Shown in pieces: positions 20,226-32,608 of a stretch of DNA of 64,000 nt. The DNA is from JACCZX01 sp963710675. Lineage in GTDB: Bacteria; Pseudomonadota; Gammaproteobacteria; Burkholderiales; Burkholderiaceae_F. The translations under genes were made by a program, and so were the position numbers. Position 1 is the first letter of the stretch; every line of letters begins with the position of its first letter. Location of the stretch: positions 186,001 through 250,000 of the forward strand of contig CAVQBE010000027.1 of NCBI GenBank assembly GCA_963710675.1. Reading direction: 5' to 3'. The notes below the pieces were generated by a model that was not told where the DNA came from, searched no databases, and was given only the letters and a program-made list of their open reading frames with translations.

Positions 20226-20870
20226 ATGCCTACCGTTCGCCGCAAGAACCGCTCGAATCCGGAGTGGATTGCTCGTCACGTCAACGATCCGTACGTCAAG
20301 CGCTCGGTGGCCGAGGGTTTTCGCTCACGTGCGGCCTATAAGCTGTCGGAAATCGCCGACAAGGACCGGCTGCTGCGGCCTGGAATGGTTGTGGTCGATC
20401 TCGGCGCGGCCCCTGGCAGCTGGACGCAGGTCGTTCGGAAGCGGCTCTCGGCCCGACGGAAGCTCTGAGTGGGCGCATCGTTGCGCTCGACATCTTGCCG
20501 ATGGATCCCTTGCCCGACGTTGAATTCATCCAGGGCGATTTTCACGACGAGGCAGTCGAGCGCCAGTTGGTGGACCTGCTTGGCGACACCGCGGTCGACC
20601 TGGTGCTGTCCGACATGGCGCCCAATTTGTCGGGGATTGCGTCCGCCGATGCGGCGCGTAGCCTGCATCTGGCCGAGCTCGCAGCCGACTTTGCCGCTAA
20701 ATATCTGCAACCCAACGGTGCTTTTCTCGTCAAAGCCTTTCAGGGCAGCGGATACAGTCAGTACGTCGAGCGATTAAAAGGGGTATTTCGCTCCATTACC
20801 GTTCGCAAGCCCGCGGCTTCGCGCGATAGCGTCCGCCGAGATTTACTTACTGGGCCGTCAATTGCGGTAG
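20226..20870 (+). CDS. rlmE: 23S rRNA (uridine 2552-2'-O) methyltransferase RlmE/FtsJ (two frame breaks)
   Basis: Starts MPTVRRKNRSNPEWIARHVNDPYVKRS. The SAM-binding motif VVDLGAAPGSWTQVV and the catalytic region LSDMAPNLSG are visible. The frame changes near 20455 and again near 20830. The corrected tail EIYLLGRQLR ends at the TAG at 20868-20870, giving about 214 residues, normal for RlmE. It precedes ftsH, as in most proteobacteria. Confidence 0.9.
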
Positions 20871-20950
20871 TGGGGTTTAGAATTTGCCAATGTCCCCGTA
20901 CCCAACTGCGGTTGGAATCGCCTGACTCTGGGCGGATAGAGGAGCACCCT

Positions 20951-22832
<1,882 letters not shown>

Positions 22833-22846
22833 AATGACGCAGACTA

Positions 22847-22874
22847 GAAAAGGCCGGACCTCCGGCCTTTTTTA
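22847..22874 (+). terminator. Rho-independent terminator after ftsH
   Basis: Perfect seven-base-pair stem GGCCGGA / TCCGGCC (22852-22858 and 22861-22867) with a CC loop, preceded by four A and followed by six T. It lies 15-42 bases after the corrected ftsH stop and ends 25 bases before the folP start, so folP/glmM probably have their own promoter or depend on read-through. Confidence 0.9.
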
Positions 22875-22898
22875 TTGCGTTTCTACAATGCATGGCTG

Positions 22899-23774
22899 AT
22901 GCGCAATAGCGAAGTCGAGGACCGAGCACGAGTGTGGAAAGTGCGTGGACGCGCGCTGGTGCTGGACCGCGTGCTCGTGATGGGCATCGTCAACGTCACG
23001 CCGGATTCGTTTGCCGATGGCGGGCCGGTATTTCAATCACGCCGATGCGTTGGCGCATGCGCGACAGCTGATCGACGAGGGCGCCGACATCATCGACATC
23101 GGCGGCGAGTCGACGCGTCCGGGTGCGGCGGAAGTGTCGTCTGATGAAGAGATCAGACGTGTCGTGCCGCTGCTCGAGGCGCTTGGCGGGATTGTCGATT
23201 CCGTTGTCAGTGGACACCAGCAAGCCGGAGGTCATGCGCGCGGCGTTGGCCGCCGGTGCGTCGATCATCAATGACGTGCGCGCGCTGCAGCAGCCTGGAG
23301 CGCCCGAGGTAGTTGCGCGAATAGACTGCGGCGTGGTCCTGATGCACATGCAAGGCACACCGCGCACGATGCAGCAGGCGCCTTACTATCGCGATGTAAC
23401 GAAGGATGTCGTTCAGTTTCTGGCCAACATGTGCAGTTCGCGCAGACGCAGGGAATCGACACGGCACGCATCGCGGTCGATCCCGGATTCGGATTCGGCA
23501 AGACCGACGCGCATAATTTCACGCTTCTGTCGGAGCTGTCCGAACTTCGGACGGATGCAGGTTCCTGTCGTGGTGGGGCTGTCGCGCAAATCGATGCTCG
23601 GTACGCGCGTCAGGCCGCGCCGTCGACGAACGGCTGCCGGCTTCGGTGGCGGCGGCGCTGCTGGCGGCCGAGCGCGGAGCGAATATTGTTCGCGTGCATG
23701 ACGTTGCGGCCACACGCGATGCATTGAGTGTATGGCGGCATGATGCAGGACGAAGGGCAGGGCCTGAATTATGA
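22899..23774 (+). CDS. folP: Dihydropteroate synthase FolP (multiple frame breaks)
   Basis: Condenses p-aminobenzoate with dihydropterin pyrophosphate in folate synthesis. Signature segments are VMGIVNVTPDSFADGG, DIIDIGGESTRPGA, SVDTSKPEVMRAALAAGASIINDV, VDPGFGFGKT and VVGLSRKSML. They fall in different frames, with breaks near 23028, 23205, 23425, 23550 and 23610. The corrected tail (AATRDALSVWRHDAGRRAGPEL) ends at the TGA at 23772-23774, overlapping glmM as ATGA. Confidence 0.87.
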
Positions 23775-25138
23775 GCGCGAAGCGAAAGTATTTCGGCACC
23801 GACGGTGTGCGCGGCACCGTCGGCGAGGCGCCGATCACGCCGGAATTTGTGTTGCGTCTGGGGCAGGCGACCGGACGTGCCCTGATCGCCCGCGGCGATT
23901 ACAGCGGCGATCAGCGGCCGACGGTGTTGATCGGTAAGGACACGCGCATCTCGGGCTACATGCTGGAAGCGGCGCTGGAAGCTGGATTGTCCAGCGCAGG
24001 CGTCGACGTCGTCCTGTGCGGTCCGCTGCCGACTCCGGGCGTCGCGTATCTGACGAGCGCGCTCCGCCTCGACGCAGGCATCGTCATCAGCGCCTCGCAC
24101 AATCCGTATCCGGACAATGGCATCAAGTTTTTTTCAGCGCGCGGCACCAAGCTACCGGACGACGTCGAGGCAAGTATCGAATCCGAGCTCGAGCGGCCTT
24201 GGCAGTGCGTCGAGTCAAAGCGTCTCGGGAAGGTTCGTCGGCTGGACGACGCCGCCGGACGCTACATCGAGTTCTGCAAGCGCACGTTTCCGAACGAGGC
24301 GGATTTAAAGGGACTGAGGATCGTCGTCGACAGTGCGCACGGAGCCGCCTATCACATCGCTGCCGCCGGTGTTTCATGAACTCGGCGCCGAAGTCGTTTC
24401 ACTCGGTGCGGCACCGAACGGAACCTGAACATCAACGATGGCGTCGGCGCAGTGCATGCCGCGTCATCTCGCCGACGCGGTTCGATCAAATCAGGCCGAC
24501 TTCGGTGTCGCGCTCGATGGCGACGCCGACCGTGTCGTGGTTGCAGACGCGGACGGCCGCCTCTACAACGGCGACGAGTTGCTCTACATCATCGTGCGCG
24601 ACCGGATGCGGCATGCAGCGCGTCAAGGGCGTGGTCGGCACGCTGATGACCAATTACTCGCTCGAGCGCCGGCTGCGCGAGCTCGACATGTGCCATTTGC
24701 TCGTGCGCGCGTCGGCGATCGTTACGTGCTTGAAATGCTCGAGGAAAAAGAATGGCTTTACGGTGGCGAAGGCTCGGGACATTTGCTGTGCCTCGATTGC
24801 CACACCACCGGCGACGGAATCGTCAGCGCCTTGCAGGTGCTGTCGGCGGTGCAGACGCCAGAATAAATCGCTTGGCCGAGATGACGTCATGACCTGGTGC
24901 TGATGCCGCAGGCTCTAGTCAATGCAACCGTGGAGCGTGGTTTTGAGTGGCGCTCTCACACAGCTCTGGTGGCTGCCGTCTCCGACGCGGAGCGCGAACT
25001 CAATGGCAGCGGGCGCGTGCTGATTCGCCCTTCGGGCACCGAGCCCGTGCTGCGCGTGATGGTCGAGGCCTCAGAGGCTGAACTGCTGAAGCGATGGCGC
25101 AGCGTCTCGCTTCGACGCTGCGCACCTCGCTTCGCTGA
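23771..25138 (+). CDS. glmM: Phosphoglucosamine mutase GlmM (multiple frame breaks)
   Basis: Interconverts glucosamine 6- and 1-phosphate for cell-wall UDP-GlcNAc. The start is MSAKRKYFGTDGVRG. The phosphoserine site is GIVISASHNPYPDNG, the metal loop LDGDADR and the sugar loop GGEGSGH. The C-terminal phosphate site is RPSGTEPVLRVMVE. Breaks occur near 24375, 24420, 24480, 24610, 24700, 24870 and 25085. The corrected tail (AMAQRLASTLRTSLR) ends at the TGA at 25136-25138. The total of about 455 residues is near the usual 445-450. Confidence 0.88.
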
Positions 25139-25226
25139 CGATTCAGCCACTCGCGACTCGCACGAGCGCACCTTGCGCTGCTCGTCATTGCTTTTTTTTC
25201 CAGCAACACACTTTCAAGCGTCGTGC

Positions 25227-25244
25227 ATGACAGCGCCATGACAG
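25227..25244 (-). promoter_or_regulatory. Pho box (PhoB site), reverse orientation
   Basis: On the minus strand, two identical CTGTCAT heptamers are separated by four bases (CTGTCAT-GGCG-CTGTCAT). This is the 11-base periodic direct repeat recognised by PhoB dimers. The spacer is GC-rich instead of the usual AT-rich. It faces away from pstS, about 110 bases upstream of it. Confidence 0.6.
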
Positions 25245-25276
25245 CGCCTTGCTATGCAGCTCACCGACGGCGGCGC

Positions 25277-25310
25277 ATGTCACGTAATGGTCACACGCCG
25301 GTCCTAGACT
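25277..25310 (+). promoter_or_regulatory. Pho-box promoter of the pst operon
   Basis: ATGTCAC-GTAA-TGGTCAC (25277-25294) fits the PhoB direct repeat with a four-base spacer. Ten bases later TAGACT (25305-25310) can serve as the -10. In PhoB-activated promoters the Pho box replaces the -35 and ends about ten bases before the -10, which is exactly this spacing. It is 43 bases upstream of the pstS ATG. Confidence 0.75.
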
Positions 25311-25352
25311 CTTCGCTGGTCGGAACCGTGGTTTCCGTTTTTGGAGTCGTCA

Positions 25353-26390
25353 ATGAAATTTGCGATACTTAGACTTGGTCGCTGCAGCGATTCTGCTGGT
25401 CAGTGTCGGCAGCCGCCGCTGGCGCGCAGGAAGTCACCGGTGCGGGCGCGTCGTTCCCGGCGCCGGTGTATGCCAAATGGGCTGATGCGTACAACAAGGC
25501 GACCGGAGTGCGAGTCAATTACCAGTCGGTGGGTTCCGGTGCCGGCATGCGGCAGATTCGAGGCAAGACGGTCGACTTCGGCGCATCCGATGCGCCGCTG
25601 TCCGACGCCGACCTTGCCAAGGATGGCTTGATCCAGTTTCCTACGGTGATCGGCGGCGTCGTGCCGGTGGTCAACATCAAAGGCATCACGCCGGGACAGA
25701 TGAAGCTGACCGGCGCAGTGCTCGGTGACATCTATCTCGGCAAGATCACGAAGTGGAACGATCCGGCGATCGCGGCGTTGAATCCTGGCGTGCAGCTGCC
25801 CGATTCGGCGATTGCCGTCGTCACGGCGCGCCGACGGATCGGGGACCAGCTTTCTGTTCACGAACTATCTGTCGAAGACAAACCCCGATTGGAAGGCGAA
25901 GGTCGGCGAAGGCACCGCGGTGAATTGGCCGACAGGCGCCGGCGGCAAGGGCAACGAGGGCGTGTCGGCGTTCGTGCAGCGTTTGCCCAACTCGATCGGC
26001 TACGTCGAGTACGCCTACGCGAAGCAGAACAAGATGTCGTTCGTGCAGATGCGCAATCAGGCCGGCAACTTCGTGGCGCCAAGCGACACGAGCTTTAAGG
26101 CGGCTGCAGCGGGCGCAGAGTGGTCGAAGAGCTTCAACCAGGTACTGACGGATCAGCCGGGCAAGGATTCGTGGCCGATCACAGGTGCCACGTTCATCAT
26201 GATGCACGCGAAGCAGGACAAGCCGCAGCAAGCAGCGGCCGCATTGAAGTTCTTCGATTGGGCCTACACGAACGGCGACAAGATGGCGGACGAGCTCGAC
26301 TACGTTCCGATGCCGGACGCTGTTGAAGGCATCGTCCGCGCGCAATGGCGGAAGATCACCGACGGCTCAGGCAAGCCAGTATTCAATTGA
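25353..26390 (+). CDS. pstS: Phosphate ABC transporter substrate-binding protein PstS (frame breaks)
   Basis: Periplasmic high-affinity phosphate binder. A start at 25353 (MKFAIL) leads into a signal peptide interrupted by a frame shift near 25378. The mature protein begins about QEVTGAGASFPAPVYAKWADAYNKATG, the classic PstS N-terminus. GSGAGMRQIRGKTVDFGASDAPL and, after a second break near 25835, RADGSGTSFLFTNYLS contribute phosphate ligands. The total of about 345 residues is normal. First gene of the Pho operon, downstream of a Pho-box promoter. Confidence 0.92.
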
Positions 26391-26445
26391 TCGAATGTCG
26401 GTACGCCGGCGTCGACAACGGCGCCGGCTTCCGCCTGGCGCTACG

Positions 26446-27455
26446 ATGAGCACCATTGCAACGAGCGAGCTGCCGCCTGACGTGCTGCAGCAGTCGGGAG
26501 CTGCCACCGGTGCGCCCATCCGGACGATTCGGGGATGTCGTCTTTGCCAATGTGACTCGCCTCGCGGCGGTCATCACGCTATCGCTGCTGATCGCGATCA
26601 TTGTGTCGCTCGTCATCGGCGCGTGGCCGTCGATTCGCGAATTTGGCCTGCCGTTTCTGTGGACCGCCGAGTGGGATCCGGTACAGAACAAGTTCGGTGG
26701 GCTCGTGATGATCTATGGTACGGTCGCGACGTCGATCATTGCACTGATCATTGCGGTGCCGGTCAGTTTCGGCATTGCGCTGTTTCTGACTGAGCTTTCG
26801 CCGAAGTGGCTCAAGCGCCCGCTGGGAACCGCAATCGAACTGCTGGCGGCGATTCCTTCGATCGTCTACGGCATGTGGGGGCTGTTCGTGTTCGCTCCGA
26901 TCCTTGCGCGAATTCGTGCAGCAGCCTTTGCAGGCCGCGTTTGGGAATGTGCCGGTCTAGTGAGCGGCCTGGTGTCCGGCCCACCGGTCGGTATCGGGAT
27001 TTTGTCGGCCGGCATCATTCTCGCGATCATGATCATTCCATTCATTGCCGCCGTGATGCGTGACGTATTCGAAGTAACGCCTGCGCTGCTGAAGGAGTCG
27101 GCATACGGGCTTGGCTCGACCACCTGGGAAGTGGTCTGGAGAGTCGTGCTGCCGTTCACCAAGGCAGGTGTCATCGGCGGCATCATGCTCGGGCTTGGCC
27201 GCGCGCTCGGTGAGACGATGGCCGTGACGTTCGTGATCGGCAACTTTAACCAGCTCGAACACGTTGTCGCTGTTCGAAGCCGCCAATTCGATTACGTCGG
27301 CGCTGGCCAATGAGTTCGCGGAGGCCACTCCCGGCCTGCATGAGGCATCGCTGATTTATCTTGGCCTGATGTTGTTTTTCATAACGTTCGTGGTGCTCTC
27401 GTTGTCCAAGCTGTTACTGATGCAGATGCGCCGCAAAGAGGGCACGCGGACATGA
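26446..27455 (+). CDS. pstC: Phosphate ABC transporter permease PstC (frame breaks)
   Basis: Starts MSTIATSELPPDVLQQ. A frame break near 26530 leads to the membrane domain (GDVVFANVTRLAAVITLSLLIAI, FGIALFLTELSPKWL, LLAAIPSIVYGMWGLFVF). The EAA-type loop is RDVFEVTPALLKESAYGLGSTTWEVVWRVVLP. A compensated shift spans about 26915-26960, and a third at about 27265 leads to the last helix and the stop at 27455. The stop overlaps the pstA start as ATGA. Confidence 0.9.
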
Positions 27456-28335
27456 GCGCCGTTCAAATTGCCAAGTGTCGAGCGGCGACTATCGCCTGCC
27501 GTTGCATCGGCGCCGCAAGCTGATCAACACGAGTTGCATCGACGCTTTCACTGATCGCGATGGCTTTTGGGCTGGTGTGGCTTGATATGGATTCTGTGGG
27601 ACATGCTGGTTCTCGGTGTGCAGGGGATCAACGCCGCCACGTTCACCGAATCGACTCCGCCTCCAAATTCCGAGGGCGGCGGGCTCGCCAACGCGATCGT
27701 CGGCTCACTGATCATGGTGTTTTCGGCAACTGCAGTCGGTACACCGATCGGAATACTGGCCGGCATTTACCTGGCCGAGTATGGCCAGCGCACTGGGCTT
27801 GGCAACGTCACGCGCTTTATCAACGACATCTTGCTGTCCGCGCCGTCAATCGTGATCGGCCTGTTCGTCTACACGATCGTCGTGGCGCAGACGAAATCGT
27901 TTTCGGGCTACGCGGGCGTTGTCGCGCTGGCGCTGATCGTCATTCCGGTTGTCGTGCGCACGACCGAGAACATGCTGCAGCTGGTTCCAAACTCGTTGCG
28001 TGAAGCGGCCATTGCGCTGGGCTCCTCCAAGCGAGTGATGATTCTGCGCATAACGCTAAAGGCGGCGCGAGCTGGAGTGGTGACCGGAGTGTTGCTCGCT
28101 CTGGCGCGCATTGCCGGCGAGACTGCGCCATTGTTGTTTACGGCGCTGTCCAATCAGTTCTTTAGTGCCGACTTGAGTCGATCCGATGGCGAATTTGCCG
28201 GTCACGATATTCAAGTTTGCTCTGAGCCCATTCTCAAATTGGCAGCAGATGGCATGGGCTGGCGTATTCCTGATCACGATCGGTGTGCTCGCGCTGAATA
28301 TTGTGGCGCGCGTGCTGTTCCGGCAAAAACATTAG
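27452..28335 (+). CDS. pstA: Phosphate ABC transporter permease PstA (frame breaks)
   Basis: Starts at 27452, overlapping pstC. The segments LPLHRRRKLI, then MAFGLVWLIWILWDML, GSLIMVFSATAVGTPIGILAGIYLAEYG and the EAA-type loop NSLREAAIALGSSKRVMILRITLKAARAG define PstA. Breaks lie near 27470, 27525, 27590 and 28175. The corrected end (FLITIGVLALNIVARVLFRQKH) stops at the TAG at 28333-28335. About 294 residues. Confidence 0.9.
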
Positions 28336-28347
28336 CGAAAGAGTGCG

Positions 28348-29216
28348 ATGGCAGGCAGTCACAGTACCGGCATCAGTCCCCGCAGCGACGAGGGGAGCGA
28401 TTCCGACGAGCGCGACGAGGGATGCGACGGTGAGCACTGGTTAGCCGAAGGTTGCCAACGAGCGCATCAAGATGGACGTTCGCGATCTGAACTTTTACTA
28501 CGGCAAGTTCCAGGCGCTGAAAAATATCAACTTGCAGATTGCGGAAAAAAAGGTCACTGCTTTCATCGGTCCGTCGGGTTGCGGCAAATCGACGCTGTTG
28601 CGCGTATTCAACCGGATGTACGAGCTGTATCCGGAGCAGCGCGCAGAAGGTGAGGTCAGCGTCGACGGCGAAAACATTCTGACGTCAAGAGAAGATGTGG
28701 CGTTGATTCGCGCCAAGATCGGCATGATCTTTCAGAAACCGACGCCATTTCCAATGTCGATCTACGACAACATCGCTTTCGGCGTAAAACTGTTTGAAAA
28801 GCTGTCACGCTCTGCGATGGACGAGCGGGTCGAATGGGCGTTGCGCAAGGCGGCCCTTGTGGACCGAGGTCAAGGACAAGCTGGCACAGTCGGGCACGAG
28901 TTTGTCGGGCGGGCAGCAGCAGCGGCTGTGCATTGCCCGCGGCATTGCGGTCAAGCCCGAGATTATTTTGCTCGACGAGCCCTGCTCAGCGCTTGATCCG
29001 ATTTCAACCGCGAAGATCGAGGAATTGATCGACGAGTTGAAAAAGGACTACACGGTGGCGATCGTGACGCACAATTTGCAGCAGGCCGCACGGGTGTCGG
29101 ACTACACCGGATACATGTACCTGGGCGACTTGGTCGAGTTTGGCGAGACGGATCAGATCTTCATCAAGCCGGCTCGCAAGGAAACAGAGGATTACATTAC
29201 CGGCCGCTTTGGCTAA
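28348..29216 (+). CDS. pstB: Phosphate ABC transporter ATP-binding protein PstB (frame breaks)
   Basis: The ATPase core begins MDVRDLNFYYGKFQALKNI (28472). Walker A is GPSGCGKST, the signature SGGQQQRLCIARG and Walker B IILLDEPCSALDP. A frame shift near 28865 separates the two halves. Upstream, VPASVPAATRGAIPTSATRDATVSTG..PKVANERIK reads well in one frame apart from a single stop near 28441, so the true start is probably near 28343-28348 with one indel. Family-typical N-terminal extensions vary in length. Confidence 0.88.
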
Positions 29217-29248
29217 CAATGCCCCATTTGTCGCAACAAGGAACAGCA

Positions 29249-29962
29249 ATGCTGACCGGCGATCATTCAATAAAGAAATACGACGAAGAGCTCGAAGCAA
29301 TACGCTCGCGCGTGCTGCAGATGGGCGGATTGGTCGAGTCGCAAGTGCGCACGGCCCTCAATGCGTTTGAGATGGCGGACCAGGAACTTGCGCAGCAGGC
29401 GATCGACGCCGACCAGCGCGTCAACGAACTGGAAATGGACGTCGACCAGATGGTCAACTACGTGATCGCCCGGCGCCAGCCAACGGCCGGCGATCTGCGC
29501 ATGATTACTGGTGTCGCCAAGGTGATTACCGATCTGGAGCGGATCGGCGACGAGGCGAGCAAGATTGCGCGCGCCGTCAAATGGCTGCACGAGAAAGGCG
29601 ATCAAGCGCGGCTAAACCGTATTCCGGACATCAAGTACTCGGGTGAGGCAGTGGCGTCGATGTTGCGGCGGGCGCTCGACGCGTTCGCGCGGATGGATGC
29701 AGTTGCAGCGGCGTCGATTATCAAGGATGACCTGGGCATCGACGATCGGTTTCGCGCGGTGTTGCGGCAACTGATCACATTCATGATGGAAGATCCGCGC
29801 ACGATTTCTGCGTCGCTCGACTGCGTATGGGTCGCCAAGGCGATCGAGCGCATCGGCGATCACGCAAAGAACGTTGCTGAGCACGTTATCTTCATCTCGC
29901 AAGGCTGGGATGCGCGCCATCGGTCGCTGGAGGACGTCGAACGCGCGGTCGCGCGCGCATGA
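29249..29962 (+). CDS. phoU: Phosphate signalling protein PhoU
   Basis: An intact 237-residue protein of two three-helix bundles. The metal-binding type motifs are ITGVAKVITDLERIGDEASKI and VAKAIERIGDHAKNVAEHV. An ATG at 29249 after AAGGAACAG was preferred to 29219, which would add ten residues. PhoU links PstSCAB to PhoR, keeping the PhoB response off when phosphate is plentiful. Confidence 0.95.
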   Translation: MLTGDHSIKKYDEELEAIRSRVLQMGGLVESQVRTALNAFEMADQELAQQAIDADQRVNELEMDVDQMVNYVIARRQPTAGDLRMITGVAKVITDLERIGDEASKIARAVKWLHEKGDQARLNRIPDIKYSGEAVASMLRRALDAFARMDAVAAASIIKDDLGIDDRFRAVLRQLITFMMEDPRTISASLDCVWVAKAIERIGDHAKNVAEHVIFISQGWDARHRSLEDVERAVARA

Positions 29963-30033
29963 AGCCGCTGGGTCGTTCTAACTCGCGTATGTGCCCCTTC
30001 TTGTGGGACGACGGGAAGCGCGAGCAGGCGACT

Positions 30034-30732
30034 ATGACGTCCGCCTCGATACTGGTGATCGAAGACGAGCCCGCGATCCAGGAGCTGGTCGCCTACACAT
30101 GTAGCGACGCAGGGATACACCGTGCGCCGTGCCGATTCCGTGAGCGCGGGCCGTGAGGCAATCGACCACGAGTTGCCCGACATGGTGCTGCTCGACTGGA
30201 TGCTGCCGGACAAGCCGGGCATTGAGCTGCTGAAAGATCTGCGCGCGCACGATCGGACCAAGGTCATGCCGGTGATCATGCTAACCGCCAAGGGAGCGAG
30301 GCCGACAAGGTGATCGGGCTCGATACGGGTGCGGACGACTATGTCGTCAAGCCGTTCTCGCCGCGAGAGTTGTTGTCGCGTATGCGCGCAGTGTTCAGAC
30401 GTCGTGCGCCTCAGCATAGTGGCGAGACACTGGAATATGGCCCGTTGCGAGTAGATCCGTCGCGCCATGAGATCTTGGTGAACGGCGCGCCTGATAAGAT
30501 GGGGTTGGCTGAGTTCAAGCTACTCAAATTCTTGATCGGCTATCCGGGCCGGGTGTTCTCACGAACCCAGTTGCTCGATAGCGTCTGGGGCGACCATGTC
30601 TTTATCGAGGAGCGCACTGTCGACGTTCATGTGCTGCGTCTCCGCAAGGTACTTGCGCCGGTCAACGCGCAACATCTGATTCAAACCGTGCGTGGCATCG
30701 GGTATCGACTGTCAACGCGAGCGGAGCCTTAG
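30034..30732 (+). CDS. phoB: Phosphate response regulator PhoB (two frame breaks)
   Basis: An OmpR-type regulator. The receiver domain starts ASILVIEDEPAIQELVAYT, with phospho-acceptor region DMVLLDWMLPDKPG, MPVIMLTAKG and GADDYVVKPFSPREL. The winged-helix DNA-binding domain includes GLAEFKLLKFLIGYPGRVFSRTQLLDSVWG and RTVDVHVLRLRKVL. Frame breaks near 30115 and 30297 interrupt it. Its target sites are the Pho boxes near 25.2-25.3 kb. Confidence 0.92.
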
Positions 30733-30737
30733 CATCC

Positions 30738-32079
30738 ATGCTCGACGGGCCGCGTAGCGGACTGGCACTTCTCGCTCCGGCGATGCTGCGATTGGCCGGA
30801 CTCGCAGTTTTCGCGACGATTGTCGGTTTTGCCTTGGGCATCCAAGCGGGGCTGTGGATAGCCGTGATCGGCCTCGCCGCGTTGCTGTTGATTCATCTGC
30901 GCTACGCAGCCCTGCTCGCGGCATGGCTCGAGCAGCCTCGACTCGAAGATGTTCCCGACGGATGGGGCATTTGGACCGATGTCTTTGCGCGCCTGTATCG
31001 CACACGCCGCTCGACCGAACAGAACGAACATCGCCTGCTGGAAAACGAGGAGCGCTTCAGACGCACCATCAGTGCGCTTCCCGAGGGCATCGTGCTGATC
31101 GACGCGACATTGCAGATCGATTGGTGCAACCCGGTCGCTGAGCAGCACCTGGGCATTTCATTGCGCGCCGACCAGGGATTGCGAGTCACGAATCTGGTGC
31201 GCGATCCGGAATTCGTCGGTTACATGACCTCGGCGCGGTTCGACCAGGCACTGATATTTCAACCGATGTCACGCCCCGGCCTTGCGCTCGAAGTGCGCGT
31301 CGTCGAATTCGAGGTTGCACGCTTAATTTTGATTACACGAGACATTACGCAACGCGAGCGCGTTGATGCGGTGCGGCGCGACTTCATTGCCAACGTGTCG
31401 CACGAGCTGCGGACGCCGTTGACAGTGGTCAATGGGTTTCTTGAAACGTTGATCGATGCGCAGGCAGAGAACGGTAGTACGCGCCAGCATCATTTGCAGT
31501 TGATGCACGAGCAGGCGCAGCGAATGCACCGCCTGGTCGAGGACCTGCTGACCTTGTCGCGGCTCGAATCGCGTGAAACGCCTGTATCCGACGAGGTCGT
31601 TGACGTACGTCAATTGGTGCGCGAGGTCGCCGATGAGGCGCGCGCTCTATCCTTGGGTCGACATCAGATCGATGTCGATTTGACGCCGGCATTCGTGCGT
31701 GGCAGTCGCGAGGAGCTTCGCAGTGCGTTTGGCAACATCGTCTCGAACGCGGTGCGCTACACCCCGAACGGAGGCACGATCTCTCTTGGCGTGGCGCGAG
31801 GATGCTGCCGGCGGCCGCTTCGAAGTCACCGATACCGGCCTCGGTGTCGCACCTGATCACATCCCACGTCTGACGGAGCGCTTCTATCGTGTTGACAAAA
31901 GCAGATCGAGGGAAACCGGAGGTACAGGACTAGGGCTCGCGATCGTCAAGCATGTACTGCTGCGGCATGGCGGGCATCTCGACGTGCAATCTGAAGTAGG
32001 TCGCGGCAGCACGTTTTCCGCTGTACTTCCGATTGAAAGGCTGGTCAGGCAAGGCGACGAGATAACAGCCGCTGCGTAG
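30738..32079 (+). CDS. phoR: Phosphate regulon sensor histidine kinase PhoR (one frame break)
   Basis: About 447 residues. Two N-terminal membrane helices (LAGLAVFATIVGFALGI, LWIAVIGLAALLLIHL) precede a PAS domain (RTISALPEGIVLIDATLQIDWCNPVAEQHLG). The H box is FIANVSHELRTPLTVVNGFLE, the N box GNIVSNAVRYTPNGG, and after a frame shift near 31797 come the DTGLGVAPDHIPRLTERFYR and GGTGLGLAIVKHVL ATP-binding motifs. It starts six bases after phoB and is the last gene of the pst-pho operon. Confidence 0.92.
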
Positions 32080-32117
32080 CGATTGCATACAAAGGCGGTG
32101 TTATCATTTCGCGCCCT

Positions 32118-32194
32118 CGGGGTGTAGCGCAGCCTGGTAGCGCGCCTGCTTTGGGAGCAGGATGTCGGGAGTTCGAATCTCTCCACCCCGACCA
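32118..32194 (+). tRNA. tRNA-Pro (TGG)
   Basis: A 77-base cloverleaf. The acceptor stem CGGGGTG pairs with CACCCCG, followed by A and an encoded CCA. The anticodon stem/loop CTGCTTTGGGAGCAG carries TGG. The T arm contains GTTCGAATC. First of three tRNA genes in tandem. Confidence 0.95.
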
Positions 32195-32222
32195 ATATCT
32201 GCTTAGCATGTCAGTACAGGAT

Positions 32223-32299
32223 CTGCCCGTAGCTCAGCTGGATAGAGCACCAGCCTTCTAAGCTGGGGGTCACAGGTTCGAGTCCTGTCGGGCAGGCCA
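32223..32299 (+). tRNA. tRNA-Arg (TCT)
   Basis: A 77-base cloverleaf. The acceptor stem CTGCCCG pairs with CGGGCAG, discriminator G, encoded CCA. The anticodon stem/loop CCAGCCTTCTAAGCTGG gives TCT, reading AGA/AGG codons. D-arm and T-arm sequences (AGCTCAGCTGGATAGAG, GGTTCGAGTCC) are standard. Confidence 0.95.
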
Positions 32300-32321
32300 G
32301 GTTGATGCGGTTGCGAAACGT

Positions 32322-32397
32322 GGTGGCTGTAGCTCAACGGTAGAGTCCTGGATTGTGATTCCAGTTGTTGCGGGTTCGAATCCCGTCAGCCACCCCA
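32322..32397 (+). tRNA. tRNA-His (GTG), 3' end acts as left boundary of the arsenic island
   Basis: A 76-base cloverleaf with the extra 5' G and matching C typical of tRNA-His (GGTGGCT ... AGCCACC-CCA). The anticodon stem/loop CTGGATTGTGATTCCAG gives GTG. Its last 27 bases recur imperfectly at 35131-35157, on the other side of the ars genes. Confidence 0.95.
32371..32397 (+). repeat. Putative attL, 3' end of tRNA-His
   Basis: The tRNA 3' end contains GAATCCCGTCAGC followed by C-ACCC. The same 13 bases, then T-ACCC, lie at 35138-35155. Tandem partial copies of a tRNA 3' end flanking accessory genes are the usual scar of site-specific island integration. No integrase gene is present between them. 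Confidence 0.5.
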
Positions 32398-32572
32398 TCC
32401 ATGTGAGCCCAGTGTTTACGCGGTTCTCCAAGGGGTGTAGGTGCACGATGTGCGTGCAAGACCCGCTCCTGGGTCACTAGCTCTACTCGTTAGACCCACC
32501 CAAGCTTCAAAGCTCTCTTAGCGGCCTCTATCGCCATAGGGGATCGTTTTCCATACGTGGACGCAACGCCGC

Positions 32573-32608
32573 TTGACAGCCGCAATTATTTCGATAATAT
32601 TCGAAATA
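32573..32608 (+). promoter_or_regulatory. ars promoter with ArsR operator overlapping the -10
   Basis: A consensus -35 TTGACA (32573-32578) and -10 TAATAT (32595-32600) are 16 bases apart. A perfect inverted repeat TATTTCGA...TCGAAATA (32587-32594 and 32601-32608) straddles the -10 and reaches the arsR ATG at 32608. A repressor bound here would block RNA polymerase directly. The expected transcript start coincides with the ATG, so the arsR message may be leaderless. Confidence 0.8.

Noticed and set aside
22833..22899. FtsH extension past 22832
   Set aside because: The extension translates the terminator hairpin; a one-base shift gives a normal stop before it.
32083..32107. Sigma-70 promoter TTGCAT/TATCAT before the tRNA cluster
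   Set aside because: The spacer is only 13 bases, so the pair is not a credible promoter.
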